Shown here: one piece after another, positions 1 through 14,523 of the stretch
Numbering within the stretch: position 1 is the first letter of the stretch
How the letters are laid out: the number at the start of each line of letters is the position of its first letter
Origin: Microbotryum silenes-acaulis
Lineage: Eukaryota; Basidiomycota; Microbotryomycetes; Microbotryales; Microbotryaceae
DNA length: 30,613 nucleotides
Assembly (NCBI GenBank): GCA_003665825.1
Contig: QPFY01000050.1
Coordinates: 1 to 30,613 of the forward strand
Direction: 5' to 3'
Notes under the pieces: generated by a model
Told to the model about the DNA's origin: nothing
What the model saw: the letters and a program-made list of their open reading frames with translations, nothing else
Database searches by the model: none
Program-made: the position numbers and the translations under genes

Positions 1-70
1 GTGGCGCCCGAATCAACGACGAAGGAGTTGTTGCGAAGCTGGCGGCGACGAGCGAGAAGACCGGTGGCGA
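1..70 (-). pseudogene. Family B element B1: downstream gag-protease fragment
   Basis: Read on the minus strand this stretch encodes the residues [17 protein letters not shown], which line up with the family A segment [21 protein letters not shown] at the retropepsin active site (DSGA). It is the part of B1 that lies downstream of the A1 insertion. Joined conceptually to the gag half that ends at 5253, the reading frame runs through VGCLA and then TGLLARRR without a stop. The rest of B1 pol lies outside the window to the left. The last five bases (66-70) are one copy of the A1 target-site duplication. The assignment to B rather than A rests on the sequence difference from all A copies and on the matching duplication. 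Confidence 0.8.
66..70. repeat. Target-site duplication of A1, left copy (GGCGA)
   Basis: GGCGA directly abuts the left LTR end at 71 and is repeated at 5253-5257 next to the other LTR end. A 5-bp duplication is the usual product of copia-type integrase. Confidence 0.9.
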
Positions 71-362
71 TATTCGATCAACTCTAACTACGTCAGCGAT
101 GTAGTTATAGCCAAGAGTGATGAATATCATTTCAACATACCTATTCGATCAACTCTACTACGTCAGCGATGTAGTTATAGCCAAGAGTGATGAATAGGAA
201 TCTAACAGTAAGGGAGCCGCGCGCCCCAAGTCCTCAGCCAGCGAGCCTCGGGGCTGAGCCAATGTGCCAGGCTCGCTGCGCGCGCCTAAGTCCTGGGCCG
301 ATGCGCCCGGCTCGCTCCGCGCGCCTAAGTCCTGACCCCGAGCGGAGAGTGGATTCCTCACA
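71..362 (-). repeat. A1 3' LTR
   Basis: On the minus strand it starts TGTGAGG after the polypurine tract and ends CGAATA next to the GGCGA duplication. At 292 bp it is shorter than the 5' LTR because it carries one fewer 39-bp GC-rich unit. It contains the 70-bp terminal tandem repeat (units begin at 71 and 142) with a TATAA in each unit. Two single-base insertions, one near 96 and one C near 336, distinguish it from other copies. Confidence 0.93.
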
Positions 363-3300
363 CCCCCCCCACGCGAACGCGAGGTAGACTTGAGCCGTGG
401 GTGCCGCGTCCGGAGGCCTAGAGCATAGCAATGTATACCAAAAATCTTGGGACCCAGCGCTTTGGTGAATAGGTCCGCAACCATGTCCGCTGTGCCAACG
501 TGTGAGAGGGAGATATCGCCTCGGTTGACCATGTCGCGGACAAAATGCTCGCGGAGGCGTATGTGTCGAGTGCCGGAGGTGCGAACGGGGTCGTGAGCGA
601 CGGCGGCCGCGGCCTCGTTGTCGGTGAAGATGTGAGCTGCATCGATCGGGCGAACGTGGAGCTCGGAGAGGAGTTGCGTAAGGTAAATCGCTTCCTTACC
701 AGCGTGCGACAAGGCGAGGTATTCGGCATCAGTGGTGGAATCCGCCACCCGAGTCTGACGCTTCGATGACCAAGAGACGGCGGAGCCGGCCAAGTAAAAG
801 ACGAAGCCCATTGTGGAGATGGACGTGTCGACGCAGGCACCCCAGTTCGCATCGGAATACCCAACCACACCCGTAACTTTGGCTGGACCGCGGGCGTAGA
901 GTAGCTCATCGCGGTACGTGGCGCGAAGGTAGCGAAGGACGTGTTTGACGGCAATCCAATGACGGCGGCCAGGGTTGTTGGCGAACCGGGACAAGTACGA
1001 GACGGCGAAGGCAATGTCGGGTCGAGTGCCAAGGGAAATGTACAGGAGGGAGCCAATGGCTTGTAGGTACCACGATCGAATGCGCTCCGTTCCTTGACCC
1101 GAACTGTGAGCGAGAGGCCGGGCGTCATTGGCACCGTAGCGCCGCGTGTCGTGGTGTCGAAGTGAAACCGGGCGAGCACGTCCATGATGTAGCGTTCCTG
1201 GGATAGGGCAATGGAGCCGTCGTCCAGGCGGCGGATTTGGATGCCGAGGATGTATTCCGCGGGGCCGAGTCGTTTGACGCCGTATCGTTGTTCGAGGCCG
1301 GAGATGACGCGTTCGATCTCGTCGAGGGCGGGGCTGACAATGAGGAGATCGTCGACATACAAGGCGATATAATGGGGCCGTTGCTGATCATCAATGTGAG
1401 AGTAAATGCAGTGATCAGTGCCCGTTGCCTTGTACCCGAGACTCCTGAGTGATGTGTCAATGTGGCGATTCCAGATGCGACCGGCCTGCTTGAGACCGTA
1501 GATTGAGCGCCGCAGGCGGAGAATCTTATCTTGGGAAGTCGAAACCTCGTGGCGTCGTCATCCAGATATCGTGATCGAGCTCGCCGTGGAGGTAAGCCTT
1601 GTCGATGTCGGCCTGATGAACGTGGTAACCATTGGCAGCGGCGAGGGCAAGGAGGCAGCGAATGGAGGAGAACCGGGCGACGGGTGCGAAAGTCTCCGAG
1701 AAGTCGATGCCGTCGCGTTGTCGGTTACCTTGCGCTACGAGACGTGCCTTGTGCCCCGTGACTTCGCCGCGTGCGTCGCGTTTGGTCTTCCAGACGAACT
1801 TGGAGGTGACGATAGTGGCGCCCGGTGGTACGGAGGATCGAGGCTCGATGGTGAACACCTTGAAGTCGTCGCGCATGGCGGTGAACTCGGCGGCGGCAGC
1901 CTGAGCCCAGATGTCGTGCTCGTCGCTGGACATTGCTTCGCGCCAGGTCTGAGGATCGCTAGTAATCGACTTGACGGGCTCGATGGCGTCGAGGGTGGGG
2001 TCGTCGTCGTCTGTGGCGATGAAGGCGCGGTGGTGGCGAGAGAGGAAATCGATCTCATCAGGGGAGTCGTCATCGGAGGGCTGTTCAGCGGGGGCAATGG
2101 CGGGTGCGGGCGTCACCAGGGTGTCGTCGTCGGATCGATGTACGTCCATCAGGTTGAGGCGAACCGCGGTGTTGGAGTTGAGGAGGTCAAGCGGGTCGTC
2201 CGAGTCATCGAGGGACGGTCCTCCGGCCGAGGACGTGGCGGGCGACGAAAGCGGGACAAGCGACGGGGACGGCGAGGGGCTGATATCTGTAGAATTAAGT
2301 AAGGATCCGCCAGTGTACCCTGGGGCCACGTCAACGGCGCTCATGGCAGAATCATCAAGAGAGGATGAGACGTCCATGTGCGCCGACCTTACTAGTGGGG
2401 TCCTCGTCTTGACGGCGGGGGCGGGCGTGTCGGCGGGAATGACGAACTGGCGTTCGGTGTTGTCCACATCGACGGGCGTGTTGATTGGGAGGCCGGGGAA
2501 GTCGTCGTCGAGGAAGGTGGCATTTCGGCCAATCACAACCTTGTTGGTATAATGGTCGAAGAAACGGAAAGCCTTGGAGGCGAGGTCGTAACCGGTGAAG
2601 ATCACGCGCGCGGCCTTGGGGTCGAGCTTGCTGCGAAGGTCCGGCGCGACCGTGAGCCAGGCCGCGCAGCCGAACGGGTGGAGGGCGGTGGTGGTGGTGC
2701 GTCGGCCGTTCCAAACGGATTCTGGAGTCTGTTTGGCCAAAGCTGAGTGTGAGCACCTGTTTTTGCAATAAACGAAGTACGCAGCCGCTTCATCCCAAAA
2801 GGTGGCCGGCAGATGGGAGTCAGCAAGGAGGGCGAGGATGCCCTCGACAATGGAGAGATTGACACGTTCGGCACGACCGTTTTGCTGAGGTGTGTAGGGG
2901 ATAGAGTATTGACGACGAATGCCCCTGGACTTGCAGAACTCCGTGAATGCGTTCGATCGGTACTCCCCGCCGTTGTCAGTGCGAAGGGTTTTTAAACGCG
3001 CGTTCGTCTCTAACTCCACTTCGGCGAGCCAAGTCTGGAAGGTCGGGAAGACGTCGCTTTTGTGATCGATCGCGTATGCCCAGAGTTTGCGAGAGTGGTC
3101 GTCAAGAAATGTGACAAGGTAGCGCTTCCCGGTCAAGGACGGAGTGGGGAACGAAAGGACATCGCTGTGCACGAGGCCGAGTCTCTCGGGGGAATGCGAC
3201 TCAGAGTCGGGAAAAGGAAGACGGTGGCCTTTGGAACCAAGGCAAGCATTGCAAACAAACTCCTCTACGTCTTTGTCACTGTACCCGGCCCCAAACCCGT

Positions 3301-4829
3301 CCAGCAAACCTGCGGCGATCATCTTCTGTATAGAGGATGGGCAAGATGGCCGAGGCAGCGGTGAAGGGTAAGCAGGGGCACGGTAGACTCAGAACGCGAG
3401 AGAAGGGCAAGCTGCTGACACTTGGTGTGATCCGCGTCCAAAAGGTAGAGACCGTCGTTAACCCTGGTACCGTGAGCAATGGCCTGGCCGTCCTTGGCGA
3501 TGTCGATGCCGTCGCTGGTGAAGGCGAGTCGAACGCGGTCGGTGTCGCAGAGGCGAGAAACAGAGAGGAGGTTGACGTGGAGGCCCGGCGTGTGCAGAAC
3601 GCCACGCAGCGTGATCGGATGTCCGGTCTTGGCAAACGAACGCTACGTCCCCCATACCAATGGCCGTGATACCGCCGGCGATGCCGCCGATCTTGGTGTG
3701 CGCCGTCTGGCGATAAGCCGTGAATAGAGAGCGATCGGCGACCATGTGTGCCGTGGCGCCCGAGTCGACTACAAAGGCGTCAGTCGGGAGTTGCCGGCGA
3801 GCGAACAGGCAGGAGGCGAAATAGCCGATGTTAGGCTGTTGAGCGGCGGGGAGAGACGTGTCGTCCTGGTTGTCGTCGCCGGTGTGTTTCTGTTCGCCCC
3901 GGTGCTTGCAGTCGAGGGCCCAGTGACCTTTCTTGTGGCAGCGGCGGCAGGGGCCGGCGGGCGGGTGTGTCGCCCGTGAGGTGCAGTCGCGCAGACGGTG
4001 GCCGGGGGCGGCAGGCGGGACAAGGGGAGGCGGTGGCGAGCATGGCCGAGTGCGATGACGAGAGTCCCGCCGAGCGAAGCTGGATGCGAATGCGATCCGT
4101 CAGCGTCGTGAGTTCCGGGAGGTCGCGTTGGTTGCGCTGCTCGTCCGTGAACGTGAGTCGGAAGCTGTCGAGGCAGGGTGGGACCATGGCGAGCACGTGA
4201 GTGGCGAGCACGTCGTTGAGCGAGGTTTTGGCGTCGCGGATTTCCTGCGCGATCGACATGTATTCACGGAGCCACGTGTCGTACGCCTCGACGGAGGCAG
4301 GCATCTTCCTGAAGTCCCAAAGGCGGGCGAACAACTCGAGGGTACGAGTGGCGTCGTCCGGTGCGAAACGAGCCTTGAGTGCGGCGAAGATGCGTGGTGC
4401 CGACAGGTCGTCGCTGGGGATGGTGTCGAGGGTGGCTGAGACGTCGGCTGAGTCGATCGAGCCAACGATGATTTCACGCGCGGCGTCGTCACGGGCGGCA
4501 AGCTGGTCGGCCGTCCACGTCGGGGGAATGACACCGTCAAGAACGTAACCACGGGCTTGATTTGGAAGCGCGAGACGGAGTTGACGTAACCAGTTTGTAA
4601 ACGACTTAGGGCCGTCAAGGCGAGCGTGCTTGGGGAACACGACTTTTGATGCGGTGGCGGTGTTTGCCTGCGTGGCAGTGACGGGCGGGGAGGCGGCGGC
4701 GGCGGCAGGGGGCTGTGAGGCCTGTAGAGCGGCAAGCTGTGCCTGTAGCGTGGCGATTTGCACGCTGATCGAAGGGTCAGGGGAGCTGATGTCCCTGGGG
4801 GGCGAAGGCGGGGCGGGGGAGCTGTCCAT
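158..4829 (-). pseudogene. A1 gag-pol polyprotein, frameshifted
   Basis: The start is the ATG at 4829, shared by all A copies (MDSSPAPPSPP). In order it shows a copia-type Gag, the CCHC knuckle region, protease (DSGAT near 3762), HHCC and DDE integrase, YVDD reverse transcriptase near 1350 and copia RNase H ([14 protein letters not shown]). Compared with A2a/A2b the frame is broken by a 2-bp loss near 4009, an added A near 3635, a lost G near 3340, a lost AC at 1530 and a 4-bp loss near 1100-1107. The longest open piece is integrase core plus the start of RT (1526-3322). A polypurine tract one base short and an extra C in the LTR cancel, so the tail still ends at 158 inside the LTR. Confidence 0.9.
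363..370 (-). other. A1 polypurine tract
   Basis: Eight G on the minus strand immediately precede the 3' LTR start TGTGAGG. This is the expected plus-strand DNA priming site in reverse transcription. Other A copies have nine G. Confidence 0.85.
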
Positions 4830-4900
4830 GCTGCGATGGTGCGATGGGCTGGGGCGGCTCGAGTGGCTGGGCTCGAGGGAAAAATTTCAAGCGGCGGGGC

Positions 4901-4923
4901 TGGTAGCTCGTGGGCTTATAACC
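4901..4923 (-). other. A1 primer-binding site (anticodon-arm type)
   Basis: Directly after the 5' LTR the minus strand reads GGTTATAAGCCCACGAGC. Its complement is a tRNA anticodon arm with stem GTGGG, loop CTTATAA and then CC. Drosophila copia and yeast Ty5 have the same arrangement, primed by a cleaved initiator tRNA-Met half (copia site GGTTATGGGCCC). Here the wobble base is T instead of C, so the primer is either tRNA-Ile(UAU) or a mismatched initiator tRNA. Confidence 0.75.
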
Positions 4924-6198
<1,275 letters not shown>

Positions 6199-6204
6199 GC
6201 CAGC

Positions 6205-6227
6205 TGGTGGCTCGTGGGCTAATAACC
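6205..6227 (-). other. B1 primer-binding site (anticodon-arm type)
   Basis: The minus strand after the LTR reads GGTTATTAGCCCACGAGC. The complement has anticodon loop CTAATAA, so it differs from family A mainly at the wobble base (A instead of T) and at one D-arm base. It reads as tRNA-Ile(AAU), or as an initiator tRNA arm with a wobble mismatch. Confidence 0.72.
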
Positions 6228-6407
6228 TATGAGATGATCACCACTACTGTCAGGAGAGGTTGAGAGTCGAACAGAAGTGATGTATTTCAGCGTACCTATG
6301 AGATGATCACCACTACTGTCAGGAAGGTTGAGAGTCGAACAGACAGCGTACCTATGAGATGATCACCACTACTGTCAGGAGAGGTTGAGAGTCGAACAGA
6401 AGTGATG
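6228..6407 (-). repeat. B1 LTR terminal tandem repeat, 69-bp unit, nearly three copies
   Basis: TATGAGATGATCACC recurs at 6228, 6297 and 6353. The spacing is 69 bp, then 56 bp because of an internal deletion. The repeat reaches the exact LTR end, as the 70-bp repeat does in family A. Confidence 0.88.
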
Positions 6408-6578
6408 AGAAGGAAACTAAGAAACAGAAAGGGGGCCTGCGCTGGATAGGCCCAGACGCGGGTGAAATCGCTGGCGCGCTAAGACAGTCGCGCGTGTCCA
6501 AGTCCCTCCGCAGGGGCGGGCTAGCGGGCGCGCGCAACGACCGAGGCGCCCTGTCGAGCTGAGAGTGGACTCTTCACA
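6228..6578 (-). repeat. B1 5' LTR
   Basis: This 351-bp LTR runs on the minus strand from TGTGAAGAGTCCACTCTC to CATCTCATA. The first 18 bases differ from the family A LTR at only two positions, showing common ancestry. It ends in a tandem repeat whose units begin at 6228, 6297 and 6353. The second unit has lost about 13 bp compared with B2. Confidence 0.88.
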
Positions 6579-7114
6579 GCCTGGAGCAGTCCCTTCCTTT
6601 TTGTCTTAGCACCTTCCCCGGAGCTTGGTCCGCTCTTCTTGTTTTGTTGCCCTTCCTCTTCTTGTCGATCGTTTGGGAATTAAGTCCGTTATACTTGATT
6701 TCCTGCGAGCCTCTCGACCGACTCCCCTCCTCGGTTGATCCTCTGTCGACTGCCGCCGCAACAGCCGACGCTTCCTGAAATCCCACCCCTTGCACCAACG
6801 CGTGTAGACGACGTCATCCCTGCGGACGTCGCCTGTCACTTTTTTCAAGTTCGGCATTGCCGACAACGATCCGCACCTCTACAACCGCTTCGTCCCCCGC
6901 CCTGGACGAGCATTCACACCCACTCTCTGACCCTGAGTCGTCAGCCTCCTCTCCGTTGCCGAACTCATCCGCGACGAACGCGTCGCTGTCCTTCCCGACT
7001 TCTTTCACAGAGTCCGACGACGAACGCGTTTATCCTTCCTACCCTTTCCGCCAACCGTCTCGTGTTCGTCTTCGTTCGCCCCGTAATCGCCGACGGTTGA
7101 GCCACGAGATCGCC
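6579..7114. other. Region C, leader or flank upstream of ORF C (copy 1)
   Basis: This stretch is not part of A or B. It is CT-rich near 6595-6660, as fungal promoters and 5' leaders often are, and has no convincing ATG-started gene. Open frames run into ORF C from upstream, with Ser/Pro-rich translation from about 6860, but without an in-frame ATG before 7115. Family B integrated at its left edge. The second copy is at 25687-26224. Confidence 0.5.
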
Positions 7115-7685
7115 ATGGCCGACGAGCGCGACATTTCCCACGCCGATGATCGAGACGCTCCTCTCCGCGACGAAGACCCCGGGCGCGCGAAACCGCCTAA
7201 GTCCCCGCCACCACACGCGTACCACACCGCCACCGCCCTCTCATCCCTCGAAACCCGCCTCGAGGAATCCGAAGCACGTCGTATCGACTCCGAGGAACGC
7301 GTTCAGCACTTGGAGAAGTTGGTGGAGAGTTTACTGAAAAGCTCACCTGAACCAGCTGTGGCGCGGGCCGGATTCTCTGAACCAGCCGCAGCTCGGGCCG
7401 GGGAGTTTACGCCGGTGAGATCGGTCCCCCTGGACGTCCCCCCGCACACATTTTTGGGACGTTCAGGCAATACCGCTGACCCCCTTGCTCGTACCCCTGG
7501 GGGGAATCTTACAGCGCACGAAGGGACGGCCCTTCCCCGGCGGTGATTAGCTCTCGTTGGAGAGGGACATTACCCGACCGGGAAGGGCTCTGGACCGGGG
7601 ATAACCCGGATAGGTTGGTCACTTTCACTACATTTGGGAAGTCGTACTTGTCTCTACTTTGCGACATTTCGACCACCGACCTTTT
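7115..7685 (+). pseudogene. ORF C (copy 1): coiled-coil protein, possibly Gag-like, truncated by A3
   Basis: I do not recognise this gene. The first ATG lies in a good context (GCCATGG) at 7115 and starts MADERDISH. A heptad-like helix (LETRLEESEARRIDSEERV) follows at about residues 45-75, then a Pro/Ala-rich stretch. In this copy the frame stops at 7546, but the other copy has seven G where this has six (7499-7504). With seven G the frame stays open to 7685 and gives GLWTGDNPDRLVTFTTFGK, which resembles the start of a Ty3/gypsy-type Gag core. A3 inserts at 7686. It could be the 5' end of a third retroelement or a host gene. Confidence 0.45.
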
Positions 7686-8000
7686 TGTGAGGAATCCACT
7701 CTCCGCTCGGCTCAGGACTTAGGCGCGCGGAGCGAGCCGGGCACATCGGCCCAGGACTTGGGCGCGCGGAGCGAGCCTGGGACTTAGGCGCGCGCAGCGA
7801 GCCTGGCACATTGGCTCAGCCCCGAGGCTCCCTGGCTGAGGACTTGGGGCGCGCGCTCCCTTACTGTTAGCTTCCTATTCATCACTCTTGGCTATAACTA
7901 CATCGCTGACGTAGTAGAGTTGATCGAATAGGTATGTTGAAATGATATTCATCACTCTTGGCTATAACTACATCGCTGACGTAGTAGAGTTGATCGAATA
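7686..8000 (+). repeat. A3 5' LTR (diverged)
   Basis: This 315-bp LTR starts TGTGAGG and ends CGAATA. It differs from other A LTRs by substitutions (GGCTCAGG, GGGCACATCGG, GGCTCCCTGG, TTAGCTTCC) and a shortened 39-bp repeat region. The same variants are in A3' at 26798, so the two are copies of one insertion. Confidence 0.92.
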
Positions 8001-8023
8001 GGTTATAAGCCCACGAGCTACCA
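8001..8023 (+). other. A3 primer-binding site
   Basis: GGTTATAAGCCCACGAGC directly follows the LTR and is identical to the other family A sites. Confidence 0.75.
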
Positions 8024-8090
8024 GCCGCCGCTTGCATTTTCCCTCGAGCCCAGCCACTCGAGCCGCCCCAGCCCATCGCACCATCGCAGC

Positions 8091-8865
8091 ATGGACAGCT
8101 CCCCCGCCCCGCCCTCGCCTCCCAGGGACACCAGCTCCCCTGACCCTTCGATCAGCGTGCAAATCGCCACGCTACAGGCACAGCTTGCCGCTCTACAGGC
8201 CTCACCGCCCCTGCCGCCGCCGCCGCCGCCACCCCCGTCACTGCCACGCAGGCAAACACCGCCACCGCATCAAAAGTCGTGTTCCCCAAGCACGCTCGTC
8301 TTGACGGGCCTAAGTCGTTTACGAACTGGTTACGTCAACTCCGTCTCGCGCTTCCAAATCAAGTCCGTGGTTACGTTCTTGACGGTGTCATCCCCCGACA
8401 TGGACGGCTGACCAGCTTGCCGCCCGTGACGACGCCGCGCGGGAAATCATCGTTGGCTCGATCGACTCCGCCGACGTCTCAGCCACCCTCGACACCATCC
8501 CCAGCGACGACCTGTCGGCACCACGCATCTTCGCCGCACTCAAGGCTCGTTTCGCACCGGACGACGCCACTCGCACCCTCGAGTTGTTCGCCCGCCTTTG
8601 GGATTTCAGGAAGATGCCTGCCTCCGTCGAGGCGTACGACACCTGGCTCCGCGAATACATGTCGATCGCGCAGGAAATCCGCGACGCCAAAACCTCGCTC
8701 AACGACGTGCTCGCCACTCACGTGCTCGCCATGGTCCCACCTTGCCTCGACAGCTTCCGCCTCACATTCACGGACGAGCAGCGCAACCAACGCGACCTCC
8801 CGGAACTCACGACGCTGACGGATCGCATTCGCATCCAGCTTCGCTCGGCGGGACTCTCGTCATCA
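8091..8865 (+). pseudogene. A3 gag, 5' part, frameshifted
   Basis: The ATG at 8091 starts [16 protein letters not shown]. Homopolymer indels near 8205-8230 and 8396 break the frame. Recognisable Gag segments include [36 protein letters not shown] and the open stretch from 8584 ([20 protein letters not shown]). Coding sequence is cut after LSSS by A4, five residues before the first knuckle. The open frame runs through the A4 LTR to 9084. A3' (27206-27985) is the unbroken version of the same gag fragment. Confidence 0.88.
8861..8865. repeat. Target-site duplication of A4, left copy (CATCA)
   Basis: CATCA abuts the A4 5' LTR and recurs at 13772-13776. Uninterrupted copies such as A2b show a single CATCA at this gag position. 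Confidence 0.93.
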
Positions 8866-9170
8866 TGTGAGGAATCCACTCTCCGCTCGGGTCAGGACTT
8901 AGTCGGCCCAGGACTTAGGCGCGCGGAGCGAGCCGGGCGCACGGCCCAGGACTTAGGCGCGCGCAGCGAGCCTGGCACATTGGCTCAGCCCCGAGGCTCG
9001 CTGGCTGAGGACTTGGGGCGCGCGGCTCCCTTACTGTTAGATTCCTATTCATCACTCTTGGCTATAACTACATCGCTGACGTAGTAGAGTTGATCGAATA
9101 GGTATGTTGAAATGATATTCATCACTCTTGGCTATAACTACATCGCTGACGTAGTAGAGTTGATCGAATA
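8866..9170 (+). repeat. A4 5' LTR
   Basis: This 305-bp LTR starts TGTGAGG and ends CGAATA. The 39-bp repeat region is damaged near 8900 (TTAGTCGGCCC) and 8941, compared with three full units in A5. The 70-bp terminal repeat is intact. Confidence 0.92.
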
Positions 9171-9193
9171 GGTTATAAGCCCACGAGCTACCA
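9171..9193 (+). other. A4 primer-binding site
   Basis: It follows the LTR end directly, reads GGTTATAAGCCCACGAGC, and is the same as in the other A copies. Confidence 0.75.
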
Positions 9194-9263
9194 GCCCCGC
9201 CGCTTGAAATTTTTCCCTCGAGCCCAGCCACTCGAGCCGCCCAGCCCATCGCACCATCGCAGC

Positions 9264-13390
<4,127 letters not shown>

Positions 13391-13437
13391 GCCTCCGGAC
13401 GCGGCACCCACGGCTCAAGTCTACCTCGCGTTCGCGT

Positions 13438-13446
13438 GGGGGGGGG
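13438..13446 (+). other. A4 polypurine tract
   Basis: Nine G immediately precede TGTGAGG of the 3' LTR. Confidence 0.85.
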
Positions 13447-13771
13447 TGTGAGGAATCCACTCTCCGCTCGGGTCAGGACTTAGGCGCGCGGAGCGAGCCG
13501 GGCGCATCGGCCCAGGACTAGCGCGCGGAGCGAGCCGGCGCATCGGCCCAGGACTTAGGCGCGCGCAGCGAGCCTGGCACATTGGCTCAGCCCGAGGCTC
13601 GCTGGCTGAGGACTTGGGGCGCGCGGCTCCCTTACTGTTAGATTCCTATTCATCACTCTTGGCTATAACTACATCGCTGACGTAGTAGAGTTGATCGAAT
13701 AGGTATGTTGAAATGATATTCATCACTCTTGGCTATAACTACATCGCTGACGTAGTAGAGTTGATCGAATA
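13447..13771 (+). repeat. A4 3' LTR
   Basis: This 325-bp LTR begins after nine G and ends CGAATA, followed by CATCA. It has three 39-bp units, unlike its partner 5' LTR, with small losses near 13520 and 13535. Confidence 0.92.
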
Positions 13772-13776
13772 CATCA
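13772..13776. repeat. Target-site duplication of A4, right copy (CATCA)
   Basis: Partner of 8861-8865. A3 gag resumes directly after it with CACTCGGCC. Confidence 0.93.
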
Positions 13777-14193
13777 CACTCGGCCATGCTCGCCACCGCC
13801 TCCCTTGTCCCGCCTGCCGCGCCCCCGGCCACCGCCTGCGCGACTGCACCTCACGGGCGAAACACCCGCCCGCCGGCCCCTGCCGCCGCTGCCACAAGAA
13901 AGGGCACTGGGCCCTCGACTGCAAGCACCGGGGCGAACAAAAACACACCGGCGACGACAACCAGGACGACATGTCTCTCCCCGCCGCTCAACAGCCTAAC
14001 GTCGGCTATTTCGCCTCCTGCCTGTTCGCTCGCCGGCAACTCCCGACTGATGCCTTTGTAGTCGACTCGGGCGCCACGGCACACATGGTCGCCGATCGTT
14101 CTCTATTCACGGCTTATCGCCAGACGGCGCACACCAAGATCGCGGCATTGCCGGCGGTATCACGGCCATCGGCATGGGGGACGTAGCGTTCGT
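13777..14193 (+). pseudogene. A3 gag-protease continuation
   Basis: The sequence resumes A3 after A4. It encodes the knuckles [14 protein letters not shown] and [14 protein letters not shown] (both CX2CX4HX4C), then a linker, then the protease motif [10 protein letters not shown] near 14060, and ends at GDVAFV where A2a is inserted. A one-base loss near 14142 and a few substitutions (for example AACATGTC near 13970 and GTCGGC near 14000) separate it from A4 and A2. The last five bases TTCGT (14189-14193) should be one half of the A2a target-site duplication. Confidence 0.88.
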
Positions 14194-14523
14194 TATTCGA
14201 TCAACTCTACTACGTCAGCGATGTAGTTATAGCCAAGAGTGATGAATATCATTTCAACATACCTATTCGATCAACTCTACTACGTCAGCGATGTAGTTAT
14301 AGCCAAGAGTGATGAATAGGAATCTAACAGTAAGGGAGCCGCGCGCCCCAAGTCCTCAGCCAGCGAGCCTCGGGGCTGAGCCAATGTGCCAGGCTCGCTG
14401 CGCGCGCCTAAGTCCTGGGCCGATGCGGCCCGGCTCGCTCCGCGCGCCTAAGTCCTGGGCCGATGCGCCCGGCTCGCTCCGCGCGCCTAAGTCCTGACCC
14501 GAGCGGAGAGTGGATTCCTCACA
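14194..14523 (-). repeat. A2a 3' LTR
   Basis: This 330-bp LTR abuts A3 protease sequence at 14193. It has one extra G in the 39-bp repeat region near 14427, which shifts the LTR reading frame. The terminal repeat units begin at 14194 and 14264, exactly 70 bp apart. Confidence 0.93.

Noticed and set aside
1571..2302. Long plus-strand open frame of 243 codons (also at 15737-16468 and 20631-21362)
   Set aside because: It lies antisense to integrase-RT coding sequence of family A and recurs in each copy only because the element does. It has no domain and owes its length to GC-rich codon bias.
4000..4015. Programmed -1 or +1 frameshift between gag and pol
   Set aside because: The breaks lie at different places in each copy, and A2b reads from gag into pol in one frame, so they are copy-specific indels.
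4901..4923. tRNA gene or tRNA fragment at the anticodon-arm-like sequence
   Set aside because: No acceptor stem or T arm follows, and the position directly next to the LTR identifies a primer-binding site.
6595..6660. CT-rich stretch as a defined promoter for ORF C
   Set aside because: CT tracts are common in fungal leaders, but no TATA element or start site can be fixed from the sequence.
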